The position numbers and the translations under genes were made by a program. A stretch of DNA of 64,000 bases from Micavibrio sp. UBA6212. GTDB taxonomy: Bacteria; Pseudomonadota; Alphaproteobacteria; Micavibrionales; Micavibrionaceae. The DNA is taken from positions 11,865 to 75,864 of the forward strand of contig DISK01000005.1 in the NCBI GenBank assembly GCA_002421905.1. Direction: 5' to 3'. Below, piece after piece: positions 60,239 to 64,000 of this stretch; within the stretch, counting starts at the first letter, position 1; every line of letters starts with the position of its first letter. The notes under the pieces are model-generated. The model did no database searches and was not told the DNA's origin. It worked only from the letters and a program-made list of their open reading frames with translations.

Positions 60239-61147
60239 CTATTTTTTATCTGTATTTGGAACAGGCAATTCGACAGGAGCCTCAGCAACGGGAGTGGCCT
60301 CAGGCACAACTGCATCAGCTGCTGGCATAGAGCCTCCTTGGGCAACAACCCATTCAGCAAATTCATCCTTGGTAACGACCTTGATTTCAATCGGCATCAA
60401 GCCGTGTCCAACACCGCAAATCTCGGAGCATTGCCCGAAATAGGTTCCTGTTTTATCAGCACGCGCCCAAGCAGAATTCAAACGACCGGGAACCGCATCA
60501 ATTTTAATCCCGAAAGCCGGAACCGCAAAAGAGTGAATCACATCACTGGCAGTCACCTCAAAAACAATAGTGGTATCAACAGGCACGACTACAGGACTAT
60601 CCGTTGACAACAGGCGTTTCTGGCCTTTAGTCGGATCCAGATCTTTATCCTTGATATAAGTGGAAGTAAAAGAGAGCTCTCCATTATCAGGGTATTCGTA
60701 GCTCCAGTTCCACTGGTTGCCCGTTACTTTGATCGTCAGTTCAGGTGCGGGGTTGCGGGCTTCGAAAAACAATAATTTGAAAGACGGCACCGCAATCACA
60801 ATCAGGATCACAACCGGTACAACCGTCCACAAAACTTCGAGCAAGACATTATGTGTTGTGGTGGACGGAGTTGGATTGGCCTTGGCATTAAAACGAACCA
60901 TGACGAACAGCAATAAGGCCGTTACAAAAATAACAATCCCCGTGATGATATAGAGCAGCATATTATGAAACTCTGTAATATGTTCCATTGCCGGCGTTGC
61001 GGCAGCTTGCAATTTATACGGCCATTCCAGTATCTGGGAAAAATCCGGCGCGGCATGCGCAGCAGAAATCGAGAGAAAAACCAGAAAAGCCGAAAGGCAT
61101 GAAACAAAAAAGCCTGTACGGAGGGAAACAGTGAGAGTGCTTATCAT
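60239..61147 (-). CDS. ctaC: Cytochrome c oxidase subunit II
   Basis: Periplasmic CuA-carrying subunit, 302 residues. Signal peptide (about 1-32), two membrane helices, then the cupredoxin domain with TGNQWNWSYEYPD (electron entry), CuA ligands in YFGQCSEICGVGHGLMPIEI, and histidine in VIHSFAVPAFG. The C-terminal tail is proline/alanine/valine-rich. ATG 61147 is the only reasonable start, without an obvious Shine-Dalgarno site. It precedes ctaD, making a ctaC-ctaD transcript. Confidence 0.96.
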   Translation of the reverse strand: MISTLTVSLRTGFFVSCLSAFLVFLSISAAHAAPDFSQILEWPYKLQAAATPAMEHITEFHNMLLYIITGIVIFVTALLLFVMVRFNAKANPTPSTTTHNVLLEVLWTVVPVVILIVIAVPSFKLLFFEARNPAPELTIKVTGNQWNWSYEYPDNGELSFTSTYIKDKDLDPTKGQKRLLSTDSPVVVPVDTTIVFEVTASDVIHSFAVPAFGIKIDAVPGRLNSAWARADKTGTYFGQCSEICGVGHGLMPIEIKVVTKDEFAEWVVAQGGSMPAADAVVPEATPVAEAPVELPVPNTDKK

Positions 61148-61295
61148 TATCTATGTCATTATGTTGAGAATTCAAAAAACTTTCGTGACACTATGCCGCA
61201 GTTTTGAAAAAAAATATAGAGACAATTCAAAGAACGAAATTTTCAGTTGGAAGTGTCTTGGAAAATGTATTTATGTACAAAACTATGTAAAATTA

Positions 61296-62045
61296 TCAAG
61301 GGGATAAGGAAAGGAGCGATAAGCCATAAAGGGCCGCTGTCTCGGAACGCAATATTCGTGGCCCCAGAGAAACAGGACAGACACAGGAAAATCCAGATAA
61401 AAAGGCGACTTCTTCTTGGTCAAATCCTCCTTCTGGCCCCACCATATAAGTGGCATCACGCACAGCCTCTTTGCGAAGGACATCACCTAGAAAGGCAGCA
61501 TCTTGACGTTCAATTGCTGCATAGATTTTTGACCTGCTATCAAATTGCTGCATAAACTGTTTCAAGCTCTGCACCGGATGGAGAGTAGGCAGATCCAACC
61601 GTTCACATTGCTCACAGGCTTCGATAATTTGGGCTTTGACCCGCTCTTCCTTGATATCGCGTATAACTGACCGATTCATCACAACAGGGTGGAAGTCTGT
61701 TACGCCCAGCTCGACAGATTTTTCAATCAGCCAGTCCTGCCGATCTTTTTTGATCGGCGAGAAAACCAGATGACGGGTATATTGTGGCAATCCATCACTT
61801 GCGGGGCGCAGCAAATCCTGTATCTGTAGCGCAACAGCCTTCTTGGATGGGAATGAAATTTGCGCCCTCCATTCCCCATCTGCCGCATTAAACACACGGA
61901 CAAAATCTCCCCCAGCACAGCGCAAAACATGCCGCAAATAATGCGCCTGCCCCTCTGGCAACGGTACATCTTCGCCTGCTCGCAAAGGAACAGAAAGATA
62001 AAGACGCGGGAGATCATGCGGATAGGGAGACAAAATAGCGAGCAT
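61296..62045 (-). CDS. rsmE: 16S rRNA (uracil1498-N3)-methyltransferase
   Basis: SPOUT-class methyltransferase of about 249 residues that modifies U1498 in 16S rRNA. Family motifs: GQAHYLRHVLRCAGGD near the N terminus, SPIKKDRQDWLIEKSVELGV, and the SAM-binding knot VGPEGGFDQEEV with LGPRILRSETAALYGL. The frame also allows ATG 62072; neither start has a clear ribosome site, and 62045 is chosen because it gives the usual N-terminal length. Confidence 0.92.
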   Translation of the reverse strand: MLAILSPYPHDLPRLYLSVPLRAGEDVPLPEGQAHYLRHVLRCAGGDFVRVFNAADGEWRAQISFPSKKAVALQIQDLLRPASDGLPQYTRHLVFSPIKKDRQDWLIEKSVELGVTDFHPVVMNRSVIRDIKEERVKAQIIEACEQCERLDLPTLHPVQSLKQFMQQFDSRSKIYAAIERQDAAFLGDVLRKEAVRDATYMVGPEGGFDQEEVAFLSGFSCVCPVSLGPRILRSETAALYGLSLLSLSP

Positions 62046-62091
62046 GGTGTTGTTTATACCATACGCCGCCATTCTGTAAATATTTAGAAAA

Positions 62092-62997
62092 CTATTTGAA
62101 AGATAGTTTCATTTGCTCGGAAGCCGTTCCACGATCTAAAAGACCTTGAGCACCACCAGCTTGGGTATATTTTTCAATAAACTCAGTATTGGTTTCAGCA
62201 AAACGGGACAAAAGAGGGTGGGTAATCTCACGAACAAAATCAGGCGTGGCGAAAATGCCGTAGCCCTCCACAGCACTTTCCAGAACGCTAACTTGGCGGG
62301 TAGGGGTCAACCGATCAAAAATCTTGGCTGTTAAGTCAACATAAGGATCGGAATGTCTAGGTGTTTCGGCACAATATTGATGGAGCAGAGCCTGATAGCG
62401 ATCCGCCAGTTCTGCGGTAAACTCGCGGCTTGGCTCAGCCGCAGCAAAAGCTTCCAACTTATCGTAAAAAATATCGCAAAGCCGATTGTAATATGCCTCA
62501 TTTTCGTGGTGCAAATCAGGAATATATGTGGAAATTTCTTCAAATGTAGAAGGCGTCATCCCACGGCTTTGGCCTTCAAGCGCAAAAAAGGCCGTCTTTT
62601 CCAGATCCTCAGCCGCCATCCTGGAATCCCCTAAACCTGAATTTTCGCGGTTAACCTGAGCCTCCGGAATCTGGCGATATTGATGGGCAAGAGCCAACAT
62701 GTCCACAACACAAGACCCCAGGTTGGTATAATCGGCTTCCGCCATGTTTTCTGCAACAACAGTCACACGGTCAAGCACCTCAGTCACAGCATTTTGCATG
62801 ACATAGCCGAGGGATTTGGACATATCGGCAAGCTTGACACTTGGCATGAGAGCAAGAAATTGATCAACACGATCGGCCTGTCCCGGAACTTCGAGATCAT
62901 CCTCGCCAATTTGTAGAGCAAGGGCATCAAGCTGTGCCAAAGCTGCGGCGTAAGTATCACTGGTTCTGTCAAAGACAGTTTTAAGTTCTTTTTTCAT
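62092..62997 (-). CDS. Unknown helical protein
   Basis: A 301-residue soluble, almost entirely helical protein with no recognised domain, membrane segment or signal peptide. The N terminus (KKELKTVFDRTSDTYAAALAQLDAL) and the C-terminal region (FVREITHPLLSRFAETNTEFIEKY) are rich in acidic and aromatic residues. ATG 62997 is preferred over ATG 63066 because AGGGTG lies four bases upstream. It is divergent from ubiA and upstream of rsmE, possibly on the same transcript. Confidence 0.7.
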   Translation of the reverse strand: MKKELKTVFDRTSDTYAAALAQLDALALQIGEDDLEVPGQADRVDQFLALMPSVKLADMSKSLGYVMQNAVTEVLDRVTVVAENMAEADYTNLGSCVVDMLALAHQYRQIPEAQVNRENSGLGDSRMAAEDLEKTAFFALEGQSRGMTPSTFEEISTYIPDLHHENEAYYNRLCDIFYDKLEAFAAAEPSREFTAELADRYQALLHQYCAETPRHSDPYVDLTAKIFDRLTPTRQVSVLESAVEGYGIFATPDFVREITHPLLSRFAETNTEFIEKYTQAGGAQGLLDRGTASEQMKLSFK

Positions 62998-63104
62998 GTT
63001 ACACCCTAAATATATTTTATTTTTGCCAACTATATTAATTTTGCATAACAATATATATCGGATCATTGCTTGTCAATTTTTATTATTTGGTCACAATGTC
63101 TTTA

Positions 63105-64000
63105 ATGAACACAACAGACCAACAATCAACAGCACATACAGACATCAGGCGTTCAGGCTGGATAGGGATGATGCCCCTATCATGGAGGCCTTATATACTA
63201 TTGATGCGCCTTGATCGCCCGATCGGGACATGGTTGCTCTTGCTCCCCGGTTGGTGGTCAATTTTGATGGCCGCAACCATAACCCAGACCTCAATCACAA
63301 CCATACTATTCTATATGGGCCTTTTTGCAGCTGGTTCTATTATTATGCGGGGAGCAGGGTGTGTCATAAACGATCTGTGGGATCGGGATTTTGACAGACA
63401 GGTCGAAAGAACAAAAGCGCGCCCGTTAGCGTCCGGTGAAATTCGGGTAAAATCAGCCCTGATTTTTTTGACCCTCTTGCTTGGTGCGGGTCTAGCGATT
63501 CTTCTGACCTTCAACCAAACCACTATTGTCTTGGGGTTTTTGTCTATTTTCCCAGTCATTTTATATCCGTTGGCCAAGCGAATTACGTGGTATCCGCAAG
63601 CGGTTTTGGGATTGACCTTTAATTTTGGCGCCCTGATGGGAGCCGCCAGTATTCTGGACACAGTTCCAGTCTTTGCATGGGTTTTATATATCGGCGGATT
63701 TTTCTGGACTCTTGGGTATGACACAATTTACGCACAACAAGACATTGCTGACGATGCTCTGATCGGTGTCAAATCGACAGCGCTAAAATTCGGTGAACGG
63801 GTCAGCCAATACATCGCTGCATTTTATACCATGACAATTTTGTGTTTCGGAGTAGCCGCCATACTGGCAGAGGCAGGGTTTGTTTTTTATATAGGCCTTA
63901 GTGCTGCAGCCAGCCACCTGCTTTGGCAATACCGGACATGGGACAAACAGAATCCTAACTCGTCTTTGAAAATTTTTAGATCAAATCGTGATTTTGGCCT
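63105..64000 (+). CDS. ubiA: 4-hydroxybenzoate octaprenyltransferase, 3' end outside window
   Basis: Membrane prenyltransferase of ubiquinone synthesis. The frame from ATG 63105 runs to the window end; about 299 residues are visible. After a soluble start, MRLDRPIGTWLLLLPGWWS leads to the first prenyl-diphosphate motif NDLWDRDFDRQVERTKARPL, with the second aspartate-rich motif around DTIYAQQDIADDALIGVKST. The visible end IFRSNRDFG matches the family's C terminus, so only a few residues are missing. Start ATG 63105 has no strong Shine-Dalgarno site. Confidence 0.93.
   Translation, partial: MNTTDQQSTAHTDIRRSGWIGMMPLSWRPYILLMRLDRPIGTWLLLLPGWWSILMAATITQTSITTILFYMGLFAAGSIIMRGAGCVINDLWDRDFDRQVERTKARPLASGEIRVKSALIFLTLLLGAGLAILLTFNQTTIVLGFLSIFPVILYPLAKRITWYPQAVLGLTFNFGALMGAASILDTVPVFAWVLYIGGFFWTLGYDTIYAQQDIADDALIGVKSTALKFGERVSQYIAAFYTMTILCFGVAAILAEAGFVFYIGLSAAASHLLWQYRTWDKQNPNSSLKIFRSNRDFG

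Overview
The window is a 64-kb stretch of a Gram-negative, aerobically respiring alphaproteobacterium. This is judged from the alphaproteobacterial-type addB-addA pair, cytochrome c oxidase subunits (ctaC, ctaD), ubiA, a leuS-lptE-holA cluster, rpoN, and a DivL-type kinase with tyrosine at the phospho-acceptor position. Base composition looks moderate. No transposase, integrase, CRISPR array, rRNA or phage structural gene was seen. The lineage cannot be fixed from sequence alone; a Micavibrio-like or other host- or prey-associated alphaproteobacterium would fit.

Layout. 1-8.4 kb: the 3' part of pepA, addB-addA (double-strand break repair), trxA and a histone H1-like lysine-rich protein. 8.4-9.0 kb: infC, apparently starting at ATC. 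9.1-21.0 kb: one leftward block encoding the core of a Dot/Icm (type IVB) secretion system, read in transcription order as icmL, icmL paralogue, icmK/dotH, icmE/dotG, icmG/dotF, icmC/dotE, icmD/dotP, icmJ/dotN, icmB/dotO and a small membrane protein. This is the Legionella/Coxiella gene order, here between gmk and infC. A terminator hairpin separates icmD from icmJ-icmB. Coupling-protein, effector-adaptor and DotB/C/D genes are not in the window.

21.1-29.3 kb: gmk, an SDR oxidoreductase with an ArsR regulator, two glycosyltransferases, an alpha/beta hydrolase, comM, a lipoprotein and an unknown membrane protein. 29.5-35.8 kb: leuS, lptE, holA, a GtrA protein, TerC and a GNAT acetyltransferase. 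35.9-41.8 kb: a HicB-like orphan, a HIT protein, accD-folC, a DUF3576 lipoprotein and rlmB. 41.9-48.2 kb: tRNA-Tyr, a CBS/DUF21 transporter-like protein, a PhnA-like protein, malate dehydrogenase, an RTX-like protein, a diguanylate cyclase and a LOG protein. 48.3-50.6 kb: phosphatidylethanolamine synthesis (psd-pssA) plus a degenerate relative. 50.6-55.9 kb: an unknown protein, the DivL-like kinase and rpoN.

56.0-57.1 kb: tRNA-Ser(GGA) followed by a mini-island of about 1 kb. It is bounded by a perfect 23-bp repeat of the tRNA 3' end and carries only two small genes, a winged-helix/membrane protein and a zinc-ribbon protein, with no integrase. 57.2-64 kb: a SIMPL-domain protein, an unknown protein, ctaD, ctaC, rsmE, an unknown protein and the 5' part of ubiA.

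The strongest leads are the alphaproteobacterial Dot/Icm locus, with its enlarged IcmC built from three related membrane modules and its short DotG; the tRNA-Ser mini-island; the non-AUG infC start; and the DivL-type kinase.
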